Shown here: piece by piece, positions 1-8,784 of the stretch | Numbering within the stretch: the stretch's first letter is position 1 | Layout of the letters: every line of letters starts with the position of its first letter | From: Thermohalobaculum sp039030715 | GTDB lineage: Bacteria > Pseudomonadota > Alphaproteobacteria > Rhodobacterales > Rhodobacteraceae | Assembly: GCA_039030715.1 (NCBI GenBank) | Contig: JBCCDU010000011.1 | Location: 1-64,000, forward strand | DNA: 64,000 nucleotides | Direction of reading: 5' to 3' | Made by a program: the position numbers and the translations under genes | The notes under the pieces: generated by a model | What the model was told of the DNA's origin: nothing | Database searches by the model: none | The model's input: the letters and a program-made list of their open reading frames with translations, nothing else

Positions 1-1
1 C

Positions 2-1165
2 ACCAAGGAAGGCTCGATCGAGGATACGGCGCTCAAGACCAACCTAGAGGCCGCGGAGGAGGTCGCCCGCCAGGCGCGTCTGCGCGACCTCGCCGGGCTG
101 ATCGTGATCGACTTCATCGATATGGAGGAGAATCGCAACAACCGTGCCGTCGAGAAGCGCATGAAGGACCGTTTGAAGAACGACCGGGCGCGGATCCAGA
201 TCGGGCGGATCTCCAGCTTTGGCCTGATGGAAATGTCGCGTCAGCGGCTGCGCCCCGGCCTGTTGGAGGCGACGACGCAGGCTTGTCCGGCCTGCCAGGG
301 CACTGGGATCGTACGCTCGGACGACAATATGGCACTGTCGATCCTGCGCGAGGTCGAGGAGGAAGCGGTGCGCGGCCGTGCCCCCGAGATTGCCGTCAAT
401 GCGCCGGTCGAGATCACCAATTTCTTGATCAACCAGAAGCGCGAGCACATCGCGGGCATCGAGGAGCGCTGCGGCGTCGCCATCACCTTGATGGGCGATC
501 CGTCGCTGACCAGCCCGGATTTCTCGATCGAACGGTTGAAGACGCCAAGCCGGAAACCGGCGAAGCCGTCGCCGGTTGTCACGGCAGGTTCGGTGATTAC
601 CGAGGCGGATCTGATCGAAGACGCCGAGACGATCACGGATGCCGACGAAGAAACTGCAGCCGAGGAACGGCCGGAGCGCGAGGGCAAATCGCGCCGCCGC
701 CGGGGCAAACGCGGTGGGCGCCGTCGGCGCGGTGGAGACACTGCGGACGCGCGATCAGAGGATCAGAGCGAAGCCGGCAACAGTGATACCTCGGAACCGG
801 CCGAAAGCGAGGCTGCAGAGGAAGCCTCGCCTGAAGCCGTAGAACCCGCAGAAACCCCAGAACCGGAGACCGTAGAAGCGGAGGCGCCGAAACCCAAACG
901 CGCGCGCCGCAGCCGAAAGAAGGCCGAGCCTGCGCCGGAAGAAGCAGCACCCGAGGCTGCGGAACCCGCCGATGCAGACGCCCCCTTAAAAGAGGCCACG
1001 GCAGAAGCACCTGCATCCGAGCCGGTGGAAGATCCAGCTCCAGCCGAGGAAGCACCCGCGCCTGCGGACCCTGAGCCGGTTGTAGAGGCAGAGGTAGAAG
1101 CCGCCGCTGAACCACAGAAGCCCGCCAAACCGAAACGGCGCGGATGGTGGTCGCTGGGCGGATAA
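2..1165 (+). CDS. rne: Ribonuclease E, C-terminal part (5' end outside window)
   Basis: The reading frame is open from base 2, so the gene starts upstream of the window; the ATG at 104 is internal. RNase E is the main endoribonuclease of mRNA decay and rRNA/tRNA processing, and its tail scaffolds the degradosome. The visible catalytic-domain end holds the DNase I-like segment and the zinc-link CPAC (codons near 284-295). Downstream lies a long low-complexity tail rich in Ala, Glu and Pro, with an arginine-rich block (about 694-740) that suits RNA binding. The C-terminus is basic and ends GWWSLGG. It converges on the next gene with 16 bp between the stops. Recognition is firm; the number of missing residues cannot be told. 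Confidence 0.93.
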   Translation, partial: TKEGSIEDTALKTNLEAAEEVARQARLRDLAGLIVIDFIDMEENRNNRAVEKRMKDRLKNDRARIQIGRISSFGLMEMSRQRLRPGLLEATTQACPACQGTGIVRSDDNMALSILREVEEEAVRGRAPEIAVNAPVEITNFLINQKREHIAGIEERCGVAITLMGDPSLTSPDFSIERLKTPSRKPAKPSPVVTAGSVITEADLIEDAETITDADEETAAEERPEREGKSRRRRGKRGGRRRRGGDTADARSEDQSEAGNSDTSEPAESEAAEEASPEAVEPAETPEPETVEAEAPKPKRARRSRKKAEPAPEEAAPEAAEPADADAPLKEATAEAPASEPVEDPAPAEEAPAPADPEPVVEAEVEAAAEPQKPAKPKRRGWWSLGG

Positions 1166-1181
1166 CTTTACGCGCCGGCTC

Positions 1182-2339
1182 TCAGGAACCGGCCCTCAAG
1201 AACCGGCGGAGACGCTCCATCGCCTCCGCCACCAGATTCGGATGTTGCGCATACGAGAATCGCACCGTTTGCGCTCCGCGAACGGGATCGAAGTCCAGCC
1301 CCGGCGTGATTGCAATGCCAGCCTCATGCAACAGACGGCTGCAAAAGCTCTGCGCATCCTCCGCCAGACCGCTGATATCGGCATACGCGTAGAACGCGCC
1401 ATCGCTTGGGGCGATCCTGGTGAAGCCAAGTAGCGGCAGGGTCTCTGCCAGCAACGCACGGTTGGCGGCATAGCCGTTGATGTGCTGGTTCACCTCGGCT
1501 TCGCCAGCCTCGCTTAGCGCGCCCAACGCCGCGATCTGACTGACATGAGGCGCGCAGATAAAGAAGTTCTGCGCCAGATTCTGGACCGTGCGAACAAAAC
1601 GCTGTGGAACCACCATCCAGCCGATCCGCCAGCCTGTCATCGACCAGTATTTCGAGAAGGAGTTGATGATGAACACATCATCGGTGAATTCCAGGGCGGA
1701 AGCGGCAGGTTCGGTATAGGTAAGTCCATGATAGATCTCGTCTGAGATCAACGCGATATCGCGGTCGGCGCAATGCGTGACCAAGGCGCCGAGCGCCTCT
1801 CGATCCAGCATGCTGCCGGTGGGATTGGCCGGGCTGGCCACCAGCAGGCCGTCCAGTTCGCCTGCAGCGTCGAGCAAGGCGGGCGTGGGTTGGTATCCGC
1901 TGTCCAACCCGGCCTCGATCCTCACAGGTTCCAGCCCCAGACTGCGCGAGACGTTGCGATAGCAGGGATATCCCGGATCGGCGAGGGCCAGTCGGTCACC
2001 AGGTTCGAAGAGCGTCAGGAAGGTCAGGCTGAACCCGGCGGAGGAGCCGGCGGTGACCACCACACGTTCCGGATCCACCGAGATGCCATGGCGGGTGGCG
2101 TAGAGCGCGGCAATCCCCTCGCGCAGCTCCGGTATCCCCAGGCCGCTGGTATAGCCCATGACCGCGCCGTCGGTCATTGCCCGCGAAACCGCCTGCTGCG
2201 CCGCAAGCGGTGCGGGATGCGATGGCTCTCCCACCTCCATATGGAGGATATCGCGGCCCGACCGGGCCAGCGCCTTGGCATCGGCCAGCACATCCATCGC
2301 GAAAAACGGCGGGGTCTGCGCGCGGGTGGAGATTTTCAC
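1182..2339 (-). CDS. Class I/II fold-type I PLP-dependent aminotransferase
   Basis: PLP enzyme of the aspartate aminotransferase superfamily, about 385 aa. Visible motifs are the SPANPTG loop, the DEIYHGL segment and SFSKYWSMTGWRIGW, whose lysine forms the Schiff base. The substrate is not determined; the sequence is closer to broad class I/II aminotransferases than to a named AspC. The GTG at 2339 is preferred as start because AGAAGGAA sits about 7 bases upstream and the protein then begins at KISTRAQTPPF; an in-frame ATG at 2366 would add nine residues of poor coding character. The gene is divergent from the M48 protease gene, with a CCCGGG inverted repeat between them. Confidence 0.88.
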   Translation of the reverse strand: MKISTRAQTPPFFAMDVLADAKALARSGRDILHMEVGEPSHPAPLAAQQAVSRAMTDGAVMGYTSGLGIPELREGIAALYATRHGISVDPERVVVTAGSSAGFSLTFLTLFEPGDRLALADPGYPCYRNVSRSLGLEPVRIEAGLDSGYQPTPALLDAAGELDGLLVASPANPTGSMLDREALGALVTHCADRDIALISDEIYHGLTYTEPAASALEFTDDVFIINSFSKYWSMTGWRIGWMVVPQRFVRTVQNLAQNFFICAPHVSQIAALGALSEAGEAEVNQHINGYAANRALLAETLPLLGFTRIAPSDGAFYAYADISGLAEDAQSFCSRLLHEAGIAITPGLDFDPVRGAQTVRFSYAQHPNLVAEAMERLRRFLRAGS

Positions 2340-2400
2340 GGTTAAGTTCCTTCTCTGCTTCGACAAAAGGCCTTATGTTATGCGTTACGATTGTGGAGAG

Positions 2401-2417
2401 CCCGGGACAACCCCGGG
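2401..2417. repeat. Short CCCGGG inverted repeat
   Basis: CCCGGG at 2401-2406 is repeated in inverted orientation at 2412-2417 with a five-base loop. It lies in the short divergent region before the M48 gene. A related palindrome occurs at 25495-25513, which suggests a dispersed palindromic family of the kind common in alphaproteobacterial intergenic regions. The family assignment is inference. Confidence 0.5.
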
Positions 2418-2434
2418 ATGAGCATGAGGTGGCG

Positions 2435-3781
2435 ATGAGCAGGTCCGGACGGTCCCGTATCTTCCTGCAACGTTTGTTCGCGCCGATCGCTCTTGGCCTG
2501 ATCGTCGTTTTCACAGCCTTGCCGGTGCGCGCGCAGGGTCTGATCCGGGATGCTGAGATCGAACGCACGCTGCGGATGCTGTCGGACCCGTTGTTTCAGG
2601 CCGCTGGCCTAAATCCGCGCTCGGTCGAGATTTTCATCGTCAATGATCGCAATCTCAACGCCTTTGTTGCGGGCGGTCGTCGCATATTCCTGAATACAGG
2701 ACTGCTGATCAGGCTGGAGACCCCTGCAGAGCTACAGGGCGTCATCGCGCACGAGATCGGGCATATCACTGGTGGCCACGCAGCGCGGCGCGCGATCAAG
2801 GCGCGGAACGCGCAGGGCCCCGCCCTACTTGGGTTGCTCCTCGGAATCGCCGCCGCCGCTGCCGGCGGCGGTGAAGCTGCCGGTGCGATCATCGCGGGGT
2901 CTCAAGGGGCGTTGGTGCGCGACTTTCTGCGCCATACGCGGGGCGAGGAAGCCTCCGCCGATCAGGCGGCTCTCACCTATATGGACCGCGCCGGGATCGA
3001 CCCTAGCGGCCTGCGCAAAGTGTTCGAGCGCTTTCGTGGCCAGGAATTGTTCACGGTCGGCAATATCGATCCCTATGCCGTGACCCACCCGCTTTCCAGC
3101 CAGCGCATCCAACTCATCGAACGCAAGATCAGTGAGATAGATCCGCAGAAATTGCAGCCGAGCAATGAAACCGTTTACTGGCACGCCCGGATGCGGGCCA
3201 AGCTTATCGGCTTTCTCAACAATCCCGAAACCGTGCTGAACAAGCTGGAACAGGGCGCTTCAGGCGAAGATGCGCTCTATGCCAAATCGGTGGCGCTCCA
3301 CAGGGTACCTTCGCCGGGGGAGGCCATTGCCGCCATCAACGAGCTGATCGCGCAGCGACCCAGCGATCCTTTTTACATCGAGCTCAAGGGACAGATCCTG
3401 CACGAGTCCGGTAGATCGGCCGAGGCGGCACCCTATTATCGCAAGGCCAGCCAATTGGCGCCCGAGGAGCCGCTGCTGAAATCCGGCCTGGGCCGCGTCT
3501 TGCTTGCCCTGGATGACCCGGCTGCGGATCGAGAGGCGCTGGAGGCGCTGCAGGCTGCGCGACGGGCCGACTTCTATGACGCCGACGGATTGCGTGACCT
3601 GGCGACCGCCTATGCCCGCTCGGGTGATAATGCTATGGCGACCCTGGCGACCGCGGAACGTCTCGCATTGCGAGGCAGCCGCGACGCCATACTGCAAGCC
3701 AAGCGGGCGATGCGCCTGTTGCCGGAGGGGTCGCCCGGCTGGTTGCGGGCGCAGGACATCTTGAGCCTGGCACAGCAATAG
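2435..3781 (+). CDS. M48 family zinc metalloprotease with TPR-like C-terminus (BepA-like)
   Basis: Secreted zinc metalloprotease of 448 aa, resembling BepA/YfgC, which acts in the periplasm as chaperone and protease for outer-membrane protein assembly. An N-terminal hydrophobic segment ending near VRAQ looks like a signal peptide. HEIGH lies at residues 106-110 and a probable third ligand in EEASAD around residues 171-176. The glycine/alanine-rich hydrophobic loop after HEIGH is typical. The C-terminal 200 residues look like tetratricopeptide helices. Start: ATG 2435, with GTG 2429 in frame as an alternative; both have only a weak GAGG-type ribosome site. The dsbA-like gene follows 26 bases downstream, so the pair probably forms an envelope quality-control operon. 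Confidence 0.9.
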   Translation: MSRSGRSRIFLQRLFAPIALGLIVVFTALPVRAQGLIRDAEIERTLRMLSDPLFQAAGLNPRSVEIFIVNDRNLNAFVAGGRRIFLNTGLLIRLETPAELQGVIAHEIGHITGGHAARRAIKARNAQGPALLGLLLGIAAAAAGGGEAAGAIIAGSQGALVRDFLRHTRGEEASADQAALTYMDRAGIDPSGLRKVFERFRGQELFTVGNIDPYAVTHPLSSQRIQLIERKISEIDPQKLQPSNETVYWHARMRAKLIGFLNNPETVLNKLEQGASGEDALYAKSVALHRVPSPGEAIAAINELIAQRPSDPFYIELKGQILHESGRSAEAAPYYRKASQLAPEEPLLKSGLGRVLLALDDPAADREALEALQAARRADFYDADGLRDLATAYARSGDNAMATLATAERLALRGSRDAILQAKRAMRLLPEGSPGWLRAQDILSLAQQ

Positions 3782-3807
3782 GACCGCGAGACGTGAGAAG
3801 GAACATC

Positions 3808-4599
3808 ATGGCCAGATTTGCAGCTTCGATATCGCTTTCGCTGGCGTTGGGGCTGGCCGCAGTCTTCACGGACGCTATGGCGCAGGAGCAATCGAGCGCG
3901 CCCGTCTCCGGCCTTACCGACGGGCAGCGCATTCAGCTCCGCGCCGAGATCCGGGCTTATATCCTGGAGAACCCCGAGATCATTCTGGAGGCAATCCAGA
4001 TCCTGGAGGAACGGCGCAATCAGGCCGAGATCAACGCCGACCAGCAATTGGTGGCGCGACACCAAGACACGATCTTCAATGACGGATTTTCCTATGTCGG
4101 CGGCAATCCCGATGGCGATGTCACTGTGGTCGAGTTTTCCGATTACCGCTGCGGCTTTTGCAAGCGTGCGCATCCCGAGATCAAAGCCTTGCTGGAGAGT
4201 GACCCGAATATTCGTCTGATCGTGAAAGAGTATCCGATCCTGGGGCCGGATTCGGTCGTCGCCGGGCGCATGGCCCTGGCGGCCTTGCAGATAGATCCGG
4301 ATAAATTTGGCGAGTTGAACGACAAGCTGATGGCCTATCCCGGTAATCTGACCGAGGCGGTCGCCTATCGGATTGCGAAGGATGTCGGGTACGAGTTGAC
4401 CGAGCTGAAGCAGCTTGCCGCCGAGGATGAAATCGCTCGCAGGCTTGGCGCGAACTACGCCCTGGCCGAGCAACTGGGTCTGCAAGGGACACCCAGCTTC
4501 ATCATCGGGGACGAGATCATCCGTGGCTATCTGCCGCTGCGCGAAATGCAGGCCGCGGTTGCCGAGGCCCGCACAGCGTCACAAGCCGCAGCGAACTAA
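3808..4599 (+). CDS. DsbA family thiol:disulfide oxidoreductase (Com1-like)
   Basis: Periplasmic thioredoxin-fold protein of 263 aa with a signal peptide ending near AMAQ. The active-site CGFC is at residues 115-118 and the cis-proline in GTPSF at residue 229. An N-terminal helical extension (about 30-90) precedes the thioredoxin fold, as in the Com1/BdbD-like DsbA group. ATG 3808 is chosen because AGAAGGA lies six bases upstream; the GTG at 3793 has no comparable site. It follows the M48 protease closely. Its TAA overlaps the stop of the facing DUF6768 gene by four bases (CTAA). Confidence 0.92.
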   Translation: MARFAASISLSLALGLAAVFTDAMAQEQSSAPVSGLTDGQRIQLRAEIRAYILENPEIILEAIQILEERRNQAEINADQQLVARHQDTIFNDGFSYVGGNPDGDVTVVEFSDYRCGFCKRAHPEIKALLESDPNIRLIVKEYPILGPDSVVAGRMALAALQIDPDKFGELNDKLMAYPGNLTEAVAYRIAKDVGYELTELKQLAAEDEIARRLGANYALAEQLGLQGTPSFIIGDEIIRGYLPLREMQAAVAEARTASQAAAN

Positions 4600-4973
4600 C
4601 CCTGCCGCGCGGCGAGCATCAATTCGACCCGTTTGATCTCGCGCATCACCCGATCTGCCTGCATTTGCGGTGCGAGGCTTAGCTTGGCCTGGATCGCCAT
4701 CAGGGCCAGAACGGCGCCCGAGATCCCCCATTTGACGGCCGCGAGCACATCCGTGGCCCCGAAGAAATGCACACCGCACCAGACGGCGCCCGCAAACATC
4801 AGGGTTTGAACCACCATCAGCACCCAGGTGACCCATCCCAGCTTGCCACCGAACTGGCTGAGGCCCAGCGCGAAGAAGCCCAGCTCCTGGGTCTCTTCGA
4901 AGATTTCACGATCCTGATCGCTCAGCGCGTCTTCGATCATCTTGTCCAGCTTGCTGATGTCTTTCTCAGTCAT
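4596..4973 (-). CDS. DUF6768 family small membrane protein, partner of the ECF sigma factor
   Basis: Protein of 125 aa with a charged N-terminus (MTEKDISKLDKMIEDAL), two predicted membrane helices (roughly 45-65 and 72-90) and a basic C-terminal helix ending VELMLAARQG. The pattern matches DUF6768 as I remember it. The ATG at 4973 lies inside the end of the sigma factor gene (8-base overlap), so the two are translationally coupled. By position it may control the sigma factor, as membrane-bound anti-sigma factors do, but it has no zinc-binding anti-sigma motif; that role is inference. Confidence 0.78.
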   Translation of the reverse strand: MTEKDISKLDKMIEDALSDQDREIFEETQELGFFALGLSQFGGKLGWVTWVLMVVQTLMFAGAVWCGVHFFGATDVLAAVKWGISGAVLALMAIQAKLSLAPQMQADRVMREIKRVELMLAARQG

Positions 4974-5526
4974 CTTTCTCTCCTTCCAAGGCTTGCTTGA
5001 GTTTGACGCGCGCATGCATCAGGCGCGTTTTCACGGTTCCAACGGGGATATCGAGCGCAGTCGCGACTTCGGCCACGCTCATATCCTCGAGGTAAAACAG
5101 GGCAATGGCGGATGAATGATCTGGTCCCAGCGATCGGATCGCGCGACGGATCTGCGCGGCTTCAGCGCGCGCGGGCCCCTCTGGCTCGGCCCAATGATCT
5201 ATTGTCTGAGCGAGGTCGGCGCTGGCTGCCCGATCCGCCTGGCGCGCCCGGATCGTGCGGGCACAGCGTCGCGTTACGATCCGGGTGGCCCAGGCCGGGA
5301 ACGCGCGAGGGTCACGCAACTGGTCGAGCCCCTTCAGGATGTCGATCCAGGCCTCTTGCACAGCATCGCGCGCATCCTCGCGATCTCCCAGCAAACGCAT
5401 CGCATGCGCCAGAAGACGCGGCCCCCGCAGATCGACCAACCGCATTTGCGCATCGCCATCGCCCAGTCGGGCGGAGAGCACCAGATATTCCTCGAATATG
5501 CGCGCGCGTGTCGTCAATTGATGCAC
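4966..5526 (-). CDS. RNA polymerase sigma factor, ECF subfamily
   Basis: Small sigma-70 family protein of 186 aa with region 2 (roughly 38-105, including the DAVQEAWI helix) and region 4 (roughly 125-180, with SVAEVATALDIPVGTVKTR as the DNA-recognition helix-turn-helix). It has no long C-terminal extension, so it is of the simple RpoE/SigE-like type. The start codon is GTG at 5526; a GAGGACG stretch lies upstream. It is transcribed with the overlapping DUF6768 gene, which may be its regulator. The target regulon cannot be seen. A GAACC followed about 20 bases later by TATACG lies upstream on the same strand, but I do not claim an autoregulatory promoter. Confidence 0.9.
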   Translation of the reverse strand: MHQLTTRARIFEEYLVLSARLGDGDAQMRLVDLRGPRLLAHAMRLLGDREDARDAVQEAWIDILKGLDQLRDPRAFPAWATRIVTRRCARTIRARQADRAASADLAQTIDHWAEPEGPARAEAAQIRRAIRSLGPDHSSAIALFYLEDMSVAEVATALDIPVGTVKTRLMHARVKLKQALEGEKDD

Positions 5527-5664
5527 TCACCGTCCTCGCGCCCCGCTGGCGCATTCGTATAAAGGTGCCCTGCCTGCGCCATCCGGTTCACCGATTGCGA
5601 AAATTTAGTTCGGCACCACCAAGAAAACTTTATGTGAGAGCCCGACCGCGAAGGACGCATTCTT

Positions 5665-5692
5665 TTGACCTGCTGGTGGTTTGGCGTATAAC
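5665..5692 (+). promoter_or_regulatory. Probable sigma-70 promoter of accBC
   Basis: TTGACC at 5665-5670 and TATAAC at 5687-5692 are separated by 16 bases. The predicted transcript starts near 5699, giving a leader of about 90 bases before accB at 5789. This is the best promoter match in the 262-base gap between the sigma gene and accB. Confidence 0.55.
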
Positions 5693-5788
5693 CCACCGGT
5701 TGCCGGATCTGGTCAGGCAACGCAAATCAGGCGGCCAGGATCCCGGCCGACCCATACAACAAGACCGGTTGAAGACCGAGAGGGGTTG

Positions 5789-6274
5789 ATGAGCAAGAAT
5801 ACCGATGCCGATGTGGCCTTCATCAAGGCGCTTGCAGACCTGCTGCGCGAATCGGATCTGACAGAGCTGGAGGTCGAGCGTGCCTATGGCGAGGGTGATG
5901 AGTTGCGGGTTCACCTCTCTCGCGCCACCGCGCCCGCCGCTGCAGTATTACAGCCCGCACCTGCACCGGTCGCTGCCGCCAGCCCCGCCCCCACAGCAGC
6001 ACCTGCACCAACGCCGGCCTCGACCAGCAGCCCGGATCTGAGCGGGGCCCTGACCTCACCCATGGTCGGTACAGCGTATCTGGCGCCCGAGCCCGAGGCC
6101 CCCAACTTCGTCAAGCCTGGCGACAAGGTGTCCGAAGGCGACACCGTGCTGATCATCGAGGCGATGAAGACCATGAATCAGATCCCGGCGCCGCGCTCGG
6201 GCACCATCAAGCAAATCCTGGTTGCGAATGGCGAGCCGGTGGAATTCGGCGCGCCGCTCATGATCATCGCCTGA
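5789..6274 (+). CDS. accB: Acetyl-CoA carboxylase biotin carboxyl carrier protein
   Basis: Carrier subunit of acetyl-CoA carboxylase (161 aa), which holds biotin for the first step of fatty acid synthesis. The biotinylation site EAMKTMN places the modified lysine at residue 127. An N-terminal helical domain (1-45) is followed by an Ala/Pro-rich flexible linker (about 48-85) and the C-terminal biotinyl barrel. ATG 5789 is chosen because GAGAGGGG lies just upstream and the product starts MSKNTDADVAF. accC follows 12 bases after the stop, as a standard accBC operon. Confidence 0.97.
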   Translation: MSKNTDADVAFIKALADLLRESDLTELEVERAYGEGDELRVHLSRATAPAAAVLQPAPAPVAAASPAPTAAPAPTPASTSSPDLSGALTSPMVGTAYLAPEPEAPNFVKPGDKVSEGDTVLIIEAMKTMNQIPAPRSGTIKQILVANGEPVEFGAPLMIIA

Positions 6275-6286
6275 GGCGAGGGCTCC

Positions 6287-7633
6287 ATGTTCAACAAAAT
6301 TCTGATCGCCAACCGGGGCGAGATCGCATTGCGCGTGATCCGTGCCGCGCGCGAGATGGGCATACCGACCGTAGCGATCCACTCCACCGCCGATGCCGAC
6401 GCGATGCATGTGCGCATGGCGGATGAAAGCATCTGTGTCGGCCCTGCCCCCTCGGCGCAATCCTATTTGAACCAGCCGGCGATCCTGTCGGCCTGCGAAA
6501 TCGTAGGCGTGGATGCGATCCATCCCGGCTATGGCTTCCTCAGCGAAAACCAGACATTCGCGCGGATCGTCGAGGAGCATGAGATCGCCTTCATTGGCCC
6601 GACCGCCGATCATATCTCGATCATGGGCGACAAGATCGCGGCGAAGGAGACGATGAAGCGCTTGGGTGTGCCCTGCGTTCCCGGCTCGGAAGGTGGCGTG
6701 ACCACGGTGGACGAGGCGAAAAAGGTTTCCGCCGAGATCGGCTATCCGGTGCTGGTCAAAGCTGCCGCAGGTGGCGGTGGGCGCGGCATGAAGGTCGCCA
6801 AGACCGCCGACGATCTGCCGGTTGCCTTTGCCTCTGCTCGGACCGAGGCCAAGGCGGCTTTCGGTGACGACGCCGTCTATATCGAGAAATATCTGGGCCA
6901 GCCCCGACATATCGAAATCCAGGTGATCGCCGACACCCACGGCAATGCCTGCCATCTGGGAGAGCGCGACTGCTCGCTTCAGCGCCGCCACCAGAAAGTT
7001 CTGGAGGAAGCGCCAGGCCCTGCGATCGACGAGAAGACCCGTGCGGAGATCGGCAAAACCTGCGCCGATGCGATCCGTGACATGGGTTATCGCGGCGTTG
7101 GCACGGTCGAGTTCCTCTACGAGAATGGAGAGTTCTATTTCATCGAGATGAACACCCGCCTCCAGGTTGAGCATCCGGTGACCGAAACCATCTATGGTGT
7201 CGATTTGGTGGCCGAACAGATCCGCATCGCCTCTGGCATGCCGTTGAGCTTCACACAGGAAGAGCTGATCCCCAACGGCCATGCCATCGAGTGTCGGATC
7301 AATGCGGAGCGTCTGCCTGACTTCGCCCCCTGCCCCGGGAAAGTGACCGCCTACCACGCGCCCGGCGGTCTTGGCGTGCGGATGGATAGCGCGCTTTACG
7401 CCGGTTATACCGTGCCGCCCTATTATGACAGCCTCATCGCCAAGCTGATCGTCCATGGCGCGGATCGTGAGGCCTGCCTGATGCGTCTCGAGCGTGCTTT
7501 GGGGGAACTGATCGTCGATGGCATCGACACTTCGGTTCCGCTTTTCGCCGCGCTGTTGAAGGAGCCGGATGTTCGCAAGGGCGACTACAACATCCACTGG
7601 CTCGAAAAATGGCTCGAGACGAACATGCAGTAA
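6287..7633 (+). CDS. accC: Acetyl-CoA carboxylase, biotin carboxylase subunit
   Basis: ATP-grasp enzyme of 448 aa, the usual family length, that carboxylates the biotin on AccB. Seen in order: the N-terminal domain beginning MFNKILIANRGEIALRV, the glycine-rich ATP loop KAAAGGGGRGMK, the EKYLGQPRHIEIQ segment, the EMNTRLQVEHPVTE active-site motif and the C-terminal domain with ECRINAE. It lies 12 bases after accB and 21 bases before aat. It is intact. Confidence 0.98.
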   Translation: MFNKILIANRGEIALRVIRAAREMGIPTVAIHSTADADAMHVRMADESICVGPAPSAQSYLNQPAILSACEIVGVDAIHPGYGFLSENQTFARIVEEHEIAFIGPTADHISIMGDKIAAKETMKRLGVPCVPGSEGGVTTVDEAKKVSAEIGYPVLVKAAAGGGGRGMKVAKTADDLPVAFASARTEAKAAFGDDAVYIEKYLGQPRHIEIQVIADTHGNACHLGERDCSLQRRHQKVLEEAPGPAIDEKTRAEIGKTCADAIRDMGYRGVGTVEFLYENGEFYFIEMNTRLQVEHPVTETIYGVDLVAEQIRIASGMPLSFTQEELIPNGHAIECRINAERLPDFAPCPGKVTAYHAPGGLGVRMDSALYAGYTVPPYYDSLIAKLIVHGADREACLMRLERALGELIVDGIDTSVPLFAALLKEPDVRKGDYNIHWLEKWLETNMQ

Positions 7634-7654
7634 AGCCGTGCTAGGCTGCGCGCC

Positions 7655-8314
7655 ATGAAAGACGCAGAATCACCGGAGCTTGAACTCACCCCCGAACTGC
7701 TCTTGCGCGCCTATGGCGCCGGTGTCTTTCCGATGGCCGAAAGCGCCGATGCCGACAAGATCTTCTGGGTGGATCCCAGGTTGCGCGGGGTGCTGCCGCT
7801 GGATAGATTTCATCTTTCGCGATCTCTGCGCAAGCGTGTGATGCGCAAAGACTACTCGATCAGCACAGATCGTGCCTTTGACCGCGTAGTCCATGCCTGC
7901 GCCGACCGAGAGGAAACCTGGATCAACCCCCAGATCATGGCGCTTTACAGCGGCCTTCACCGCCTGGGTTTTGCGCATTCACTGGAGGTATGGCGGGAGA
8001 ACGAGCTGATCGGTGGGCTTTACGGCGTGCGCATAGGTGCGGCATTCTTTGGCGAGAGCATGTTTTCCGCCGCACGCGACGGCTCGAAAATCGCGCTGGC
8101 GCATCTGGTCGCCCGGCTGCGCCATGGCGGTTTCACCCTGCTGGATACTCAGTTCACTACCCCGCATTTAGAACGCATGGGCGCGGTTGAGATCCCGCGC
8201 GCGCGCTACCGTGAATGGCTGGAGGGGGCGTTGCAGCGTGAAGCGGATTTTTACTCGCTCGCCGCCTCCGCCCCGCCTTCGGTCGTGATACAGTTGATCA
8301 CCCAAACATCGTAG
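7655..8314 (+). CDS. aat: Leucyl/phenylalanyl-tRNA-protein transferase
   Basis: N-end rule enzyme of 219 aa that adds Leu or Phe from aminoacyl-tRNA to proteins with N-terminal Lys or Arg, marking them for ClpAP. The N-terminal segment (AYGAGVFPMAES, WVDPRLRGVLPL) and the core (TWINPQIMALY, GGLYGVRIGAAFFGESMFS, LLDTQF) are characteristic. It follows accC by 21 bases and is probably co-transcribed. Its last 64 bases overlap the end of the convergent DUF2155 gene. Confidence 0.96.
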   Translation: MKDAESPELELTPELLLRAYGAGVFPMAESADADKIFWVDPRLRGVLPLDRFHLSRSLRKRVMRKDYSISTDRAFDRVVHACADREETWINPQIMALYSGLHRLGFAHSLEVWRENELIGGLYGVRIGAAFFGESMFSAARDGSKIALAHLVARLRHGGFTLLDTQFTTPHLERMGAVEIPRARYREWLEGALQREADFYSLAASAPPSVVIQLITQTS

Positions 8315-8784
8315 CGCGGATGGTCGAAGGCTGAGAGCGCCGGGCTTTCCGCGAACATCCAGCCCGAAAAGTCCGGCATGTCGGTGTCGTTGCGCAGATC
8401 CCAGATTTTCACAAAGGCGATGGCGCCGCCCAGATTGCTATCCTCCGCCGTGCGGCAGGCGTCCAGGCGGATGCGCAAGCGTCCGATCCGACGCTCCTCC
8501 GCCGTGCGAAGCTCGACCGTTTCGATACCGCCGGTCATCTTGTCGAGCTGACGTAGCGTGGCACCCGCATGAAGCTCGGTGTCGATGACAGGCATCCGCT
8601 CCGGCCTGCGGGGGCCTTGACGCTCATTATAAGTGCGGAACGGCGCGCGTTTGAAGCGGGAATTGCCCTCCTCCGCCTCGACATCCTCACTCGCGCTGTT
8701 CTCGCCCGGCGTCTCTTGGGTCTGCGCATAGGCCATGCCCGACCAACCAAGCAGCAAACCAAGGACCAAGGCGAGGGCGCGCAT
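8251..8784 (-). CDS. DUF2155 domain-containing secreted protein
   Basis: Protein of 177 aa with a signal peptide (MRALALVLGLLLGWSGMAYAQ). The N-terminal part is acidic and low in complexity; the rest is the DUF2155 domain, with GATLRQLDKMTG, RIGRLRIRLDACR and the aromatic GWMFAESPALSAFDHPRYDVWV. The two cysteines (LDACR and INCI) may form a periplasmic disulfide. Function is unknown. ATG 8784 has AGGCGG upstream and overlaps the stop of the methyltransferase (ATGA), so it is the last gene of the NDUFA12-mlaD-methyltransferase-DUF2155 operon. Its end overlaps aat by 64 bases. Confidence 0.88.
   Translation of the reverse strand: MRALALVLGLLLGWSGMAYAQTQETPGENSASEDVEAEEGNSRFKRAPFRTYNERQGPRRPERMPVIDTELHAGATLRQLDKMTGGIETVELRTAEERRIGRLRIRLDACRTAEDSNLGGAIAFVKIWDLRNDTDMPDFSGWMFAESPALSAFDHPRYDVWVINCITTEGGAEAASE

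Noticed and set aside
763..1128. Ser/Ala/Gly-rich 121-codon frame on the minus strand
   Set aside because: It is the shadow of the low-complexity tail of RNase E.
6056..7597. Long open frame on the minus strand (513 codons)
   Set aside because: It lies entirely opposite accC, and its sequence resembles no protein; high-GC codon bias keeps the antisense frame open.
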